This document shows, in pieces, positions 1 through 12,427 of a DNA stretch of 64,000 nt. The stretch is from Straminergon stramineum (Eukaryota > Streptophyta > Bryopsida > Hypnales > Calliergonaceae): contig OY987264.1 in the NCBI GenBank assembly GCA_963920665.1, forward strand, positions 25,338,906-25,402,905. The letters are read 5' to 3'. A program made the position numbers and the translations under genes. The notes under the pieces are model-generated. The model ran no database searches. It was not told the origin of the DNA and worked only from the letters and a program-made list of their open reading frames with translations. Within the stretch, counting starts at the first letter, position 1; each line of letters begins with the position of its first letter.

Positions 1-532
1 TTGTAAATTTTGTAATGAAATTTGGAGAGTGTATTTTTCTCTTTTTTGTGAGTCCAAAAACCTATCACTCACTTCATTTTAAGTTTTTATGAAAAAAATT
101 ATGCTTGATGAAGTATGAGACAATTAATTGTCTTGATGTTTGAAGGTATAATTTTTGAGAGCTCATATCTTTTTTAGTGATAATGTATTTTTTTTTTAGA
201 ATTGGTGTAACTATATGTTGAATTGATAACTTTCCAAAGAGCTATCAGTCTTTTAGTTGAAGTTAAGGTTAAAAAGTTATGGGTTAAGAAAAGGAGTAGT
301 GATGAGTTGCCTTTAAGTTGAAAAGAAAGAACTTTGACCAAGTATAAAATTTGGAAAGTATTTTTTTTGAGTTGATATTTATGAGTTTTCAAAATATTTT
401 TGTTAGCTTTTCAAGAAGATATCATACTTTTAGTTTTGAGTTAGAAAAAAAAGATATGGACTTGGAGGTAGAGTATTAAAGAGTCACCTTCAAATTGAAG
501 AGATGAAACTTTGAATGACTATGGAAGGTAGA
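1..532 (+). repeat. Family C LTR-like repeat, 5' part (copy C1)
   Basis: AT-rich repeat cut by the window edge. It consists of loosely repeated units of roughly 150-180 bp, each carrying phrases such as 'gttagctttcc', 'tagtttgaagtt' and 'gaaactttgaatgacta'. The same units recur at 12850-14077 on the same strand and at 30814-32210 on the other strand. The sequence resumes after the inserted solo LTR at 1851 and ends near 2208. No coding capacity is visible. The short reverse-strand frame at 174-392 lies inside it and is chance. Confidence 0.6.
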
Positions 533-1850
533 TGTCACGCCCCTATCTCCTTGGGGTGCGTGAAGTGCCGTAGTGAGAAAGGGGGACCTTGGAGGTGACT
601 TTCCAAGCCTTGCGATAGGCTAAGAAGGGAGAAATGAGAGACTCCTGAGCAAACAGGGCACAATAGCGCCTTGGTTAAGAAAGTCATAGTAGCATGTCAT
701 ACATTCTTGGAAAGATCTTGAGAAGACGCTTCTAACCATCTAAAGAACGCGTGATTTGGACTAGTAGGCTAGAAGTTATGGCCGTTCAAAGTTGGAGATA
801 TCCCGGTGGCACCAGGACACTCAAAGGCTAGGTGTGAGGAGTTCTTAAGGAATCACTCAACAAAGTATGGCAAGTAGCATATCATTGGAAAGCTACAAAG
901 ACAAGGAACCTAAAATGATAAGCATTACGAGGTTCTAAGCCATAAGCCAAAAGTTATGACCAAGAGAAGGGCCATGGTAAAGGCGTGATGCCACTCCTAG
1001 TGGACCCGAATCTTTGGAGGCTTATAATTATGTGAGAACTTGTCCAAATGGGACAAGTGAGTAGTTCATCAACATCTACTCATCATATAGATATTTTCAA
1101 AATGGGCTCGCATGTAGGATTTGAAGCCCTGATGACAAAATTGTGCCGTTTTGAAGTTCGGGAGTCCAAATGGAGTGGGAACTTGGGGATTTCAGTTGGA
1201 AACGGTGATCTTCTATAATCGAAGGGGGTTTGGGAAGTCCCTTTGATCCACAAGGGGGGGGCTACCGAAGACTATAGAGAGTACTATGGGAGGGGTTGGT
1301 CTCCCTCCTCCCTTCTTTTTGGAGCCTTAGTGAGTCTCGTTGACTCATGGGTGGTGATGTAACTTCACCATCGGCTTCAAGGCTCCTTGGGACACTTGTG
1401 TGTGTGTTTTGGGGCACCGGTTAGTTGGAGTCCCACTCCTTGCTAGGCCTTTGGTAATGTGTCCCGAGTTGTGAGTCCCGATTAGTGTTGGTGTGAGAGT
1501 AGCAAATGCACAAAGGGCCTAGTATAAAGTAGGGTGACAACCAAGGGCGGTTAGGATCATGGTGAGTAGTGCCACCATGAGTCCTAGCACAGCAAGATGG
1601 AAATTCCGCCCCATGTCACCACATGACATGCCAAGTGCCACGAGTGGAGTCTGTACTAGAAGTCTTGGGCATCAGGACTTAGCAATGTGAGTTGGAAATG
1701 GGAACTAATATTGTGAGTGCGTGGCATGTGTAGTGTTAGTTAGTTGGGCCTAAGTGATACTGGTATTGGAGCATGGTGAGCCATGAAAGCTTGAAGGGCT
1801 CTTGAAGTCTGGTTGGATCTATAAGGTGTTACTAGGGCCACGACAGTAGA
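528..1850 (+). mobile_element. Family A solo LTR with 5-bp target duplication
   Basis: A 1313-bp LTR (533-1845) starts TGTCACGCCCC and ends GGGCCACGACA, so it has the TG...CA ends of a retrotransposon LTR. It is flanked by GTAGA at 528-532 and 1846-1850, a perfect 5-bp target duplication. No internal gag-pol sequence or second same-orientation LTR accompanies it, so it is a solo LTR left by recombination between two LTRs. It is less AT-rich than its surroundings and sits inside family C repeat DNA. A copy of identical length lies inverted at 39683-40995. The TGTCACGCCCC start is typical of plant Ty3/gypsy LTRs, but the superfamily is not proven without internal sequence. Confidence 0.85.
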
Positions 1851-2208
1851 CAATATTATATTTTGACTTGAAATTTGGATAAGTTATAGATTTTTGTATT
1901 AGCTTTCTAGAAAATTATCAAACTCTTCATTTTTAGTTTTGGAAGGAATTTAGAATTCAACTAAGTATTAAAGACTTTCTTGAAGGATTTTTTGAAGTTC
2001 ATACTCAACTTCTACTACCTCTTTACAATTTTATGATGATTCATTTGGTCTATATGACATTATATGATGTTCATCCAAATATGAACTTGACTTGGGATAT
2101 TTATGGAGCTATTTTATACTTATTCACCTCATCCTTCATATCATAGGTCAATTCTAGTTGCAACTAGAAATCCAATGTTTTCACAGGGAAAACCCTCTCT
2201 ATTCGACA
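1851..2208 (+). repeat. Family C LTR-like repeat, 3' part (copy C1)
   Basis: Continuation of the repeat interrupted at 532. Its last 60 bases match the ends of the other two copies: a 'ctagttg-aactag' stretch, then 'aaccctctctattcgaca'. The copy at 14077 ends 'ggcctctttacttgaca', and the inverted copy begins at 30814 with 'tgttgagtagagaggcc'. A shared ACA end suggests the 3' end of an LTR, but no 5' TG end was fixed. Confidence 0.5.
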
Positions 2209-4318
2209 ATGTCAACATAAGTGATTGTAGGTAGGAGCATATAGGGGTGCCACTAGCTACTAGGGCAATTGTGGATTCAAGATTTAGAATGATTTTGATT
2301 TGTTAAGGCCACAATGGGTGTAGGTTTTAAGGCAACTATTGATTTTTAAAAGCAACCACAAGTTCAAGTTTGAAAGGGGGGACTATGGATTTTGGAATGA
2401 CCTCAAATGTTGTTTTTAGGGCAAACTCTAGTCTAGAAAGACCTCTAGTCTAGATACAACTTTTGTTGAAGGGTCGACCTTGGGTGGGTGACCTTATTGT
2501 TGCAAATGTCAAATTAACTTCTAAATTCTTAAGGCCTTTTTCTTGTCAAAAATCATTTAAAACTATCATTTATAGTGCAAAGAGTAAAAACTCTAAAAAT
2601 AGTATTTTTGCACATCTAACTATAGGATCTAGTATAAGAATGTGGGAAAAATTAGACACTTTCATCACATAGATTGCAAGATAAATGTAAAGTGAAGAAG
2701 TCATGTTTAGTCTTTGGCTCCATAGCAAACTAGTTACAAGACTTTGAATCTTCTTGACTTAACTCTTAAAGGACATTGATGTCGAAAAGTAATCAATGGA
2801 TGACTTCATTGTTCACTATGGGAACAAAGAATGTACCTATTAGTTCAATAGTTGGAGCAATTTTAGTGACTACCTTGTTCATGGGGGCCACGTCCTTCAA
2901 GGGTTAAAAACTGTGCACTATAGATTGTGGATTAAAATAAATTTATTATGAAGAATAGAATTGAGAATATAGAGAAAATAGAAGCTAAAAAAATAATTTG
3001 ATTTTTATTCTTTAAAAAATCCTTAAGTAGAAGAAAGTACATCATAGAAGAAAAAACAAATTCATTAATAGTTCTAAGAACTGATGGAATAAAAACACAC
3101 TAATTCCAATGGTCAAATTGCTCTAACCCAATCAAATTTAGCCCCGAGAATTTTATTTTTTTGAAAAAAGGTGGAAATTGAGCTTCAAAACAAATCCTAT
3201 ACTTTTTTTTTCCCCAAAAAGATGAACAAGAAACACCTGCCAATTTTGTTGCGTTTTACAATATTCATGCCTTTTTTCTAGATTACTTTGAAATTAGAAA
3301 AAAATAATAATTAAAAAAAAATATAGCTAAGGTGTACACCTACAAGATGAATGTAACAACAGAAGGAAATCATAGAAAGTCTCTCTAAGTAGGAGAACTA
3401 GAAAAGTGCCAAATCTCAAGAAAATACATACTTTGATGTTTTATTTTGTAAAAAATAGGAAAAAATTTAAGTGATTAAAGAAAAATTGGCCATTTGTAAA
3501 AACTTTATGAAGATGGTCATTGACTAAAAAAAACAAAATAAATTTTATCATGTTTCAAAATGCAAGTAGAAAGAGGCTCACTTTGTAGACTTCTACTTGA
3601 CATATAATTAAGTATTTTTAAAAATCCTTTGAGAAATAGCTAAAAATATACTACAAGACCATCCCCTCCAAATTTCAACTCCATATTCGTTTCTTTGGGT
3701 ACTACTTTGTTGAAAACAAAACAAAATTGGTAAGTGTGACATAAAATCGGGGTCTATTTTTATACAGTAAAATATTTTTTTAAATTACATAAAATTAGAA
3801 AAGGTTTATAATAGACATGAGTACCTTGCCTATAAATTTTGAGTTATTTAGAGCCAAAATACAAAAGTTGTAGCCAAAAAACAAATCATCATGCAATGTG
3901 TGACACAAAATAGTACAAGTGTTTCTTGCAATCATAACATTATGATTGCTTACAAATGAGATGCTCATTAACTTTCACATTAGTACATCACAAATCCAAA
4001 TAGAATGAATAAAGTCTTTCCATGTAGATAAAGTTATAAAAATACAACCTATAAGAAAAAAATATCTATTCTAAGTTTTTGTGGATATTCTTTTTTTGCT
4101 TGCTAAGTTTAGTTTTTGGCATATTGTTGTATAACTTTTGTTTATAGGCACCAATTGAAATAAAAATTCTATTATTGAAAAGCTAATAATTATTTGTATA
4201 ATATAAAAAAATTTCAAAATATATCATCAAATTGAGTTCATAGGAACCTTCTTACTTGCCTAAAATCCATTTTGTTCTGTGAGGGGTAAATATGACTTTA
4301 GAGGTTAACATCCCAATG
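2209..4318. other. AT-rich gene-free DNA with a decayed interspersed element
   Basis: No gene is supported. Around 2290-2480 there are loosely repeated phrases ('taaggcaac', 'tctagtctaga'). The part from about 3223 to 3937 resembles the element at 49177-49895: its last 30 bases (tail 'caagtgtttcttgcaatca') and several interior phrases match that element's right end. Its left end ('acaagaaacacctg', near 3223) is badly decayed. The rest is AT-rich and unassigned. Confidence 0.45.
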
Positions 4319-5040
4319 GTGTATTATTTATCCAGTGGATTTTAAAATACAAAATAATGGATGGAGATTGAATTATGGACTTTCCCATTTAATTTAAGGA
4401 TCATCATATATAAAATCAAAGGATCATCATATATACATATTATTTACCATGTTGATCTAAAATTTAAAAATTAGAAGAAAGAAATTTAAATTAGAATTTC
4501 TCCTTTGTTTTTTGGAATTATCATAGAATCATCTTACTAGTGTATTATTTATGATGTTGATCTCAAAATCAAAATTTAGACAAAAGAGATTTAAATTAAA
4601 AATCCCCTTTTGATTTTTAGAGTTGTCAAAGAATCATGCTACTAGTGTATTATTTACCATGTGCATTGATCTAAAACTTAAAAATTAGAGAAAATCATGA
4701 AAGAGATTAAATTAGAAATGCCCCTTTTGATTTTTGCAAATTTCAAAGAAGCATCTTACTAATAGTGTATTATTTATCAAGTGGATTTTTAATACAAATA
4801 ATGGATGGAGATTTATGTATGGACTTCTCCATTTGATTTTCTGTATTCTTGAAGAATCATCTTATTCATGAATTATTTACTACGTTGACTTAAGAATAAA
4901 AAATGAGAGGAAAGTTTTTAAAATTATAAATTCCCCTTTTAATTCTTGCGATTGTCAAAGAATCATCCTACAAGTATATTACATTTTCAAGTGAATTTTC
5001 ATAGTAAAAAAAGAAAGGTGGATATATCTTACTATAAACT
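4319..5040. repeat. Higher-order minisatellite, ~100 and ~124 bp units
   Basis: The phrase 'gtgtattattta' or a close variant recurs near 4319, 4438, 4541, 4645, 4765, 4868 and 4973, giving steps of about 119, 103, 104, 120, 103 and 105 bp. Two unit types are visible. Units at 4319 and 4765 (and a partial one at 4973) continue with 'gtggatttt...aatggatggagattt'. Units at 4438, 4541, 4645 and 4868 continue with 'catgttgatct...ccccttttgatttttg'. The long-short alternation suggests a multi-unit array amplified as a block. The frame at 4946-5146 is inside it and is not a gene. Confidence 0.7.
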
Positions 5041-5125
5041 TCTCTATAATTTGGCAATTTTTTCCTTAAGTGTTGAAAGAGATTGTCTTTTTTTTTTCCT
5101 ACTATCCCTTCTTACATGGTTATTT

Positions 5126-5454
5126 CACTATAACAAAACATGGTAAAAAAACACATTCAAATTTGAGTTCGGTTCTTTTGACCATGTTTTTGTACATGCA
5201 TGCGTTGTAGGTTGTTAGTTTCTTTTACAAATTCTAATTGAAATTTTTAGAATTTGGGGGCACATAATGTACCGTTGGAAAAGGTCCTTTCAATACCTAC
5301 TTGATGGTATATTACACACTTCAAAATTCTAAATATTGCAATTGAAAATTGCAAAAGAAGTTGATTGCACCTGTAGTGGGCCAACTCACAACGTGGTCAC
5401 AAGAATCACACTCAATTTTGAGTGTGCTTTTTTTTACCATGTTTTGTTATAGTG
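5126..5454. mobile_element. CACTA-like MITE (M1), 329 bp, target duplication TTT
   Basis: Begins CACTATAACAAAACATGGTA and ends in the reverse complement, ...TACCATGTTTTGTTATAGTG. The terminal inverted repeats extend about 42 bp, to 'ttcaaatttgag' on the left and 'ctcaattttgagtg' on the right. Flanks are TTT at 5123-5125 and TTT at 5455-5457. CACTA termini plus a 3-bp duplication are the hallmarks of the CACTA (En/Spm) superfamily. At 329 bp with no open frame it is non-autonomous. A relative with similar interior lies at 45072-45378. Confidence 0.85.
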
Positions 5455-5990
5455 TTTGGAGTCACATGCAAATTAAACAAAATTGAGAAGAATTTAACAC
5501 AAATAGAAGAAGAGAGTAATCATTTTTTTTATCAAACCAAAGACTTGGGTTTTAGAGGCATGTACAAGTAGAACAAACACATTTCTAAGGTGACTGCGGG
5601 TGGAGGAAATAGCTAGCCCGTCCCCATTCTCCCTTAAATGCCATGCTTCAAATTTCATAGGCCATCTTAAAAGGGTTACCTTTTGTTTAGGGCAACCTTG
5701 AATAGAAGAGGGAGCCAACCCCTTTTCCTTCTCCAAAAAATTACCATGCTTTGTGTATCTTAGATAACCTTTGGTTTTGAGTGACCTTGAGTAGGGGACC
5801 TTGAATCTAAGGCAATCTTCGGTGGGCAACTTCTTGTTTAGGGTAACCTTTGATTAAAGAGGGAACCAATCCATTTTGAGCTTCTAAATTGGCACTCTAG
5901 TCTCAAGATTTTTTTTCTACTTTTGTTTAGTATGAGTAGAAATTATAGAGAAAAATTCATAAAATGAGTGTTTCAATTGTCATTGGTCGA
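5455..5990. other. Gene-free stretch with short internal repeats
   Basis: A 111-codon reverse-strand frame (5494-5829) crosses this stretch. The underlying DNA consists of imperfect short repeats of the type 'ggcaaccttgaatagaagagg' and 'gggtaacctttgattaaaga', and the translation has no recognisable domain, so I do not call it a gene. Nothing else is identifiable. Confidence 0.4.
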
Positions 5991-7620
5991 GTGTAAGCCC
6001 CCATAGTTAGCACCTGGGTCTTAGGATTTATTTTCCACTTATGCTCATATTTAATATCATTTATAGCAAAAAAGACTAAAAAAGAGTGTTTACAACATAT
6101 TTGGTAGAAGTCCCTATGAATGTAGTGTATTAGTCCTAGAAGTCCGAGAAGTGCCTTAAATATTTTCCTTTCCAATTTCCAATGTCCAAATCAGGTGTTT
6201 AGATAGCAATTAGGTGTTTGAAGTAGTTTAGGCTTTGTTGGCAAAGATAGGTAAAAACACCTAATTTAGGTTATAGTCAGACAAAATTCTGGGAAATGGT
6301 GATAGAGGTTTAGGTTATAAGAGTTAGAGGATTAAAGTGGGAATTGGTTCCCTAAGTCTTAGAAAAACTTGTAGATGACCCACATAAAGATCACCATCCA
6401 ATTCATAAAGAATTGGGAAAATCACTTTTTACCCCTTGCAAGTAAAATCCACAAGTTGGGAGATTATGCAACCATTGGATGAAGGAAGGTGTATTTAGCT
6501 TAAGAACACACTAGGAGTGCAATGGCAAAGTTGGTTTGTGAAGATTCTCTAGTGTAGGAATGATTCCTTCCCAAAGGAATTAATTTGATAGGTGTTATTT
6601 TAGACCTTTATTATAAAGTACAAAATAAACATGGAAATTTTCACTCATCATTTGAGGGCTTCTTAGAAGTTACCCAAAAAGTTTCATAATTTTTTGGATT
6701 ACAGAAGATGACTCCGTAGAAAGTCAACTGCATTTATTGATATTTGGAAATTCATAGAAAGTACTAAGATAGCGATAAAATCCTACTAAAATTAGGATCA
6801 TGTGTTTTATCAAGAATAAGGTCCGCAACAAATTTCAAGACATTTTGACACCGACAAGTATCAAAATTAGTTGAGACTATGACTTTTAGCTGAATTCCAA
6901 AATTTTGAATGAATTGACTAGTATATGTGAAGCTTGCGATGTTTGATTGAAGTCAACTTGGACTCTTTTTTTTACTTTTTTGAACCTCCTAAAACACCTT
7001 GGCTAGAAATAATTTTGACAAAAGTCAAACTCCAAGTTTTGGATTTTGACCTTCTTCACTGGATTTCAAATCGCTAGATTTCACTTACAAAATGGGATAG
7101 AAGTTGGGAGAGGGAGACCTTAGACTAATTTGGGTCTTCTGAAGACAATGGTGTAATCCATTTGGCATGTGGAGTATTTCTCCAAAAGTTAAAGCAATCA
7201 CAACAATAGAGTAGAAGTTTAAAAAATTAATTTTAGGGTTCTTTCTAGGAGTAGTTTGTTAGGTAATTTGAGGGGGAAAGAGGCCTTGAAAATGTATAAG
7301 AGGCCTCCCCTCCTCTCACTTTGCACCCCTTTTCTTCATTTTGAAGAATCGTTTCTTTCATTTTGCAATGGCCAAGTTTGTTGACATTGTTTGATTTTTG
7401 GTCATTTTGATCAAAACACTTGATTTTTAAAGTTGTTTTGGAGCATTTAGCTCCTATTGTTGATGTGTTTGAATCTCTTTCAAAGGATGCTGGAATCCCT
7501 TTGAAACACTTAGCTATTGCGGAAGTTTTCCAAATCATTTGCTAACATCTTGTGTTTTTAAGTCTTAATTTCCTACCTAAGAAGTTTTTAGTGAGGATTT
7601 CTTACATTTTTTGTTGAAAA
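5991..7620 (+). repeat. Decayed R1 repeat (copy R1a)
   Basis: Starts with a phrase related to 'tgagcccctaattcgtcaccaagggctca' of the better copies ('gtaagcccccatagttagcacctgggtctta'). In order it shares these landmarks with the other copies: 'gaattcc...ggaattaa', 'agaagatgactccgtagaaagtcaactgc', 'aaaatcctactaaaattagg', 'caagacattttgaca', 'gaagacaatggtgtaatccatttgg', 'tctccaaaagtta' and 'aggcctcccctcctctcac'. Order and spacing match R1c at 15783-17345. No coding frame is preserved. It is probably an LTR or other terminal region of a retroelement, but its class is not proven. Confidence 0.55.
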
Positions 7621-10400
7621 TCCCCCCAAGAAAGCCTTGACATGGAGAAATTGTGGTCCTAACATGAGTCATTGAGTCATTTGGTAGGTGATGTTTTTTA
7701 TAATCCTCTAAAATCCCACAACCCAACATTGCTATTTGTTCATTATTTGTTCTAACCGGAACTTGAAGTTCTAACTAATTTTTTGTTTGTGTCTTGTAAG
7801 TGGTGCTAACCCACCACACGGCAAAGGGGCAAAGCTATTGCCTTAGTACTAAGTTTTTTTCATTATCAATTCTTTCTTTGTTGTTTAAATTTTGGAACTA
7901 ACCTCCCAGAAGATGAAGCTTTGTTCCTAGTGCTAAGATTTTCTGTTTTTATTTTGTTAAAGGGTCCCCAAAAGGAACCCCAAGTATTTGGTTTAAATCC
8001 CAAAGTTTGGAATTTGAAAGCGAAAAAATTGGCAAGCAACGGCCAAAGGTTTTAGGAATAAAAACACAAAATACCAAAATTTGGTTATAGGCATTCAGCC
8101 CACTCCAACCCCCCCTCTAGTTAACCAACTTCCAACCCTCCAATTAGCTAGCTTCTGAACCCCTAGTTAGCCAGCTCCCAAAACTCCTAGTCAACTAGCC
8201 ATTAATGGCCGGCTAGCAAAGTAGGCAGGGTGGGTTGGAAGGACCAGGTTAGAGGGTTCGCTACGTAGGCAGGCAAGTCGTAAAGACCAATTGCTAGTTT
8301 CTTGATTGAACTCAAGTGACCAAGAATCTTCACATACATCATACTTGGAAAGCTAAAAACTAGAATGATATCTAATTGGGTCCCAATTTTGATTTTTTAA
8401 TAAAAAAATTTGCTATTGCCAGAGGTTTGATTTTGGGCAAAGTGAGTCTGAAAAAGGAAAAAAATCAGCATAGATTTGGTCCTTAGAACTTCTCCCAAAA
8501 TACGAGAGTAAAAGAGGGACAAGTGATGTATTAAACCTCAAAATTAGAGTGGAAGCCCTTAAAGCTTGTGGCCAACAATTGAAGCTTGTAGAAGTCAAAT
8601 CAACTTGGCTTCAAGCATTCATTTGCTTCTTGAAAAAATTAGCAAGGAATTTAGAGATTTGATTTGATAGGATTTGGTTTGCAAAAAATATCTAGAAAGA
8701 AAAGGAAAAAAATTGAACAAAAAAAAAAAAAAAAGAGTTAGGACAAGCTGTTAAAAAGAGTCTTTAAACTCTTCCAATGCACTACCGACTTCACCAAACA
8801 TTTCAAAAAGCAATACAAAATGGAAGTGGAAGGAGTACAAGAAAAGGATGGAATTGCAATGCATGACAATGGAAATTTGGAAGTTGCGAATCCAAATTTT
8901 ATTTGCAACTTCCAAGTTCATGAATTACTTCCCTTTACTTTGATTTTCCCCAAAAGAATTAGAGTAGCAATAACCATTAGTGTTAGAAACCAAACTTAAA
9001 TTCAGACCATGAAGATCACTAGAAAAGTAGGATTTGAATTCAAAGTACTTGAACAAAGTCAGTAGCTTTTCAAAAAGTTATTAAACACCAAAAATAGAGA
9101 AATACTCCAAAAGTTATGCTTGGATGAAAAGTTGTGTAAAAAGTGGATGAAAAATTAGGAAATCATTTAAAAAAAAAAAAAAAAGAATATTAGAATCTAG
9201 GGTAGAAGTAGAAGTCAAAAGTCAAAAGAAAAATCAATTTCAAAAGTGAAAGGTCAAAGAAATTGATGGATGAAGTTTGAGGAATTGATAGACGGTCAAA
9301 CTCCATTCATGAATAACTATTGCTAGGAAAATCAAAAATATAAGTGTTTAAAATTTTTTTTTAAGATAAATTGAGTGATTTTTACTTGAAATTCACTTAG
9401 ACTAAAAAATAGCAAGTAGGATTAAAAGTTAAAAGACATAGTTAGAACAATAGGGAGTTACAAGGAATCTTTTAAAGGAATTTTAGGAGCAAGTTAGGTT
9501 TTGAATATTTTAGAGCATAATTTCAAGGTTCCAAAACTAGTTCAACCTTAGAAAATAAATTAGTATTGAAGAAGTTAGAGTAGCATGAAGAATTGATCAA
9601 AGATAAGGGGAAGTTGGATGAAAGTCAACCAAAGTTGACCAAATCAAAGTGAAATTCAGAATTTAAGTATAAGATAAGAAATAGAAAATAATCCAAAAAT
9701 TCAAAGTGAATTTTGATAGTTAGAATGTTAGGAATCAATAGATAAAGTTTTAGAAGATAGTTTTAGTATGTTAAACTTCATCCATTGATATCTCCTGGAG
9801 AATTAGGTCAAACTTATAGTTTTTTTTATCATTTTGGAAAGGAAAAAACAAGCTCTACAAATCAAGATACTTAACTTTCCTACTTAACTACTGTCCATTG
9901 AATGTAAGTTTTGGTTGTCATAGTCAAAAACGGCCTACCTTACTAATTTTTTGAATTTGGTTAGTTTTTGCCACAAGAAAAGTATTAGTAGGAAACAACA
10001 ACTAAAGTTCCATTTCTTAGAAGGATTAGTTGGATTCAACATATAGACACCCATAGAAAAAATTGACAACACTAGAACCTGGTTGTGTTCGCTTAATTCC
10101 AAGGGTAGGAATCAAGCTCCAACATAGAGGTCCTTGCTAATATGGTTGTTTGTCCTTCTAGAAGCTCGAAGTGCTTATACTACTTCAATTCTCTACTTTT
10201 GGGATCCAATTTTGTGTCTGAGAGTTCAATTAGGAATTTGAGAGATAGCCAAGCCTCCTGATTGTAAGATTTATTTAAAAGATTGAATCACATACATTTG
10301 CAAGTATATGTGATAGGTTTTGGCTAAAACACTTAGGTAGTAGTTTCTAGTAAAAGAGTCCTTTCAGCTTTAGATATATTTGTTGTCAATCCATTTAGAG
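7621..10400 (+). repeat. Decayed long element continuing R1a; inverted relative at ~53000-55900
   Basis: By-eye comparison with the reverse complement of about 53000-55900 finds matching landmarks in order: 'attgatggatgaagtttga' (near 9262) against 'attgatgggtgaagttta', then 'tcattcatgaataact' against 'tcatccattaataact', 'ataagtgttta' against 'ttaagtgtttta', and 'aggaatcttttaaaggaattttagg' against similar sequence. This extends the R1 relationship into one decayed element of at least 4 kb. Poly-A runs at 8719-8735 and 9167-9184 may mark old ends. No reading frame is retained. Confidence 0.45.
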
Positions 10401-10579
10401 GTTACCATGCAATTTGAGATAGTTGTAGAAATTTATATTTATATTTATCAATAGTATTCAAATAGTACATGGTAGTAATTCAAATAATAAGAATGATGGT
10501 GCAACCAAAGATTGAAAGAAGGATTTTTCTAGTATAAAAACATGCCAAAAATTCAACAACCAAATTCATTTGTCAAAAT

Positions 10580-11850
10580 TCCCTACTGATCAAAAGATTT
10601 TTTTTCCATTAGGATTTTAAGGAGGTAATTATTTTATACCTTATTACAAATATTGCACAAGAAGAATATGAGATTTTTATAGTATTGAAGAACTTCCTAA
10701 AAGTTACCCAAATTTTTTTGAATTTTTTTGAAATATAAAGGATTACTCCATAGAAAGTCAACTGCTTTTACCAATGATGAAAAAATTCTAGAAATTATCG
10801 AAATAGAAGAAAAATCCCGGTAAAAATTAGGATATAATTTTTAGTGATAATAATGTGCCCCAATAATTTTCAATGTATTTTGACAGTGGCAAGTAATTGA
10901 ACCAATGGCTTCCTCGAATGTAGGCAAATTTTAAATATATTCGATGCATTGGGTGACAAACAAGGAGTTGGAGACATTCAAACAAGGACAAAGAGGAGTC
11001 TTTTCTTAATCCCACAAACCCTCCACACTTTCCAAGTAGGTCAAATCCTTTAAAAATGCAAATTTTGTCATTTGGGATTTTTACATTTTCTTTGATTGAC
11101 TATTTCTTGGCTTCAATGAGCCCAAATGACCTAGAAGTTGGAAGTAGGATTGGTGTTGGAGAAGTAGAACCTTTTGAAGCCAATGGCACAATTTGTTTAT
11201 CATTTAGAGCTTTTCTCCAAATTTTAGGTAGGGTCTAGCAATAGGTTTGAATGTTTGATTTTTTAGTAATTAACTATAATTAGCGTTAATTCAAGAAAAA
11301 TCTATAGATTAAAATAAAGAGAGGGAGGCCTCGGAAAGAGTATGAAAGGCTCTCTTTCCTCTCACTAATCAACCCTTTTCTTATATTGCCAACTCACTAA
11401 CATCTTATCGTTTTTAAGTTTTGGCCTAATTTGGCCATTTTATGTTTCCTTGTGTTCTTCAACATTTGCTCATCTTTCATAAGGTTTGGAAGCTTTTCTT
11501 GAAAGACATGGGAGTACTATCAAACATTGGATTTGAGATTTCATATTTTAGGTGGTTGAATCCCCAAAAGCTATTTTTTTAATTATTGAGTCACATACTA
11601 ATTCTAGGGTGTTTCTGGCCAAATTTTGGCGAGGCTATTAGTTAGAACCCTTAGTTTTTGCTTCAATTTTGGATAAGTGATCTTGCACTAGCTCCTTGTA
11701 TGGAAAATCTTGTTAGGGAGAATTCCCTCTAGAGTTTGATCTTTAGACACATGATTGTTGAGTTCTTTGTGTTTGGTTTGTGTTCTTTTTGTTGTAATCT
11801 TGCACTCACTTCTTGGATGGGAATTCCCCTTGGAAAATCCCTCTAAAGCC
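10580..11850 (+). repeat. Decayed R1 repeat (copy R1b)
   Basis: Shares the R1 landmarks 'cttcctaaaagttaccc', 'ggattactccatagaaagtcaactgc', 'aaatcccggtaaaaattagg', 'aatgtattttgaca', 'gaagccaatggcacaatttg', 'tctccaaattttagg' and 'gaggcctcggaaagagtatgaaaggc' in the same order as R1c. It lies about 4.5 kb downstream of R1a in the same orientation, the arrangement expected for the two LTRs of one decayed element. The frame at 11056-11238 is inside it and is not a gene. Confidence 0.5.
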
Positions 11851-12233
11851 TTGACCTACTAGATAAGTGTCTACGTCAAATTTTCTAATATTTGAATCAT
11901 TGTTGAAATCATAGTATTAACTAAGTTGGATTATTTTGTTTTTTAAGCCCTTATTGTCCGTCTTGTGTTGTGGTTGTTTTCTTTTATCCTCTTTGTGTAT
12001 GTTTTGTTTTATATTGGAGCTTTGACTTTATTTTTAACATTACTTTTTAGTTTGGGCCAAACTGTATTTAGTGGCAAAGCTTTGGTGTTACAGAAGCTAC
12101 TTAGAAATTCTCTTAGTTTTCTATCCTTTTGTGTTGTTCTAGCTTTGTTTGGGTTAACCATGTGATCGCAAACTTCAAACATGTGTATTGTTAGTTTGGC
12201 AATGGGCTCTTTTCTCTTACAACCTAATTAGTT
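11851..12233. other. T-rich gene-free stretch
   Basis: A 66-codon hydrophobic frame at 11965-12165 reflects T-rich base composition (mostly Leu, Phe, Val) and resembles no family I recognise. Nothing else is identifiable. Confidence 0.35.
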
Positions 12234-12427
12234 TTAACCCATTAAGGACTGGTTGACCACTTTGTGGTCAAAATTGTCACTTTTTCATTAGTGGGGAGAA
12301 TTCTGCACTGAGTTTGGATATGAACCAAAGGGGACGGTTGTGGGGAATTGGGAACCAAGTGCATTGGGACAATTTGTAGAACAATCTAAGTCGGCATGCA
12401 ATTTTGGGATTCAAAAAACTGAAGAAA

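Noticed and set aside
5494..5829. 111-codon reverse-strand frame
   Set aside because: The DNA is composed of short imperfect repeats, there is no recognisable domain, and the length is within what chance gives in 64 kb.
11965..12165. Hydrophobic 66-codon frame that looks like a membrane protein
   Set aside because: T-rich sequence yields Leu/Phe/Val-rich translations by composition alone.
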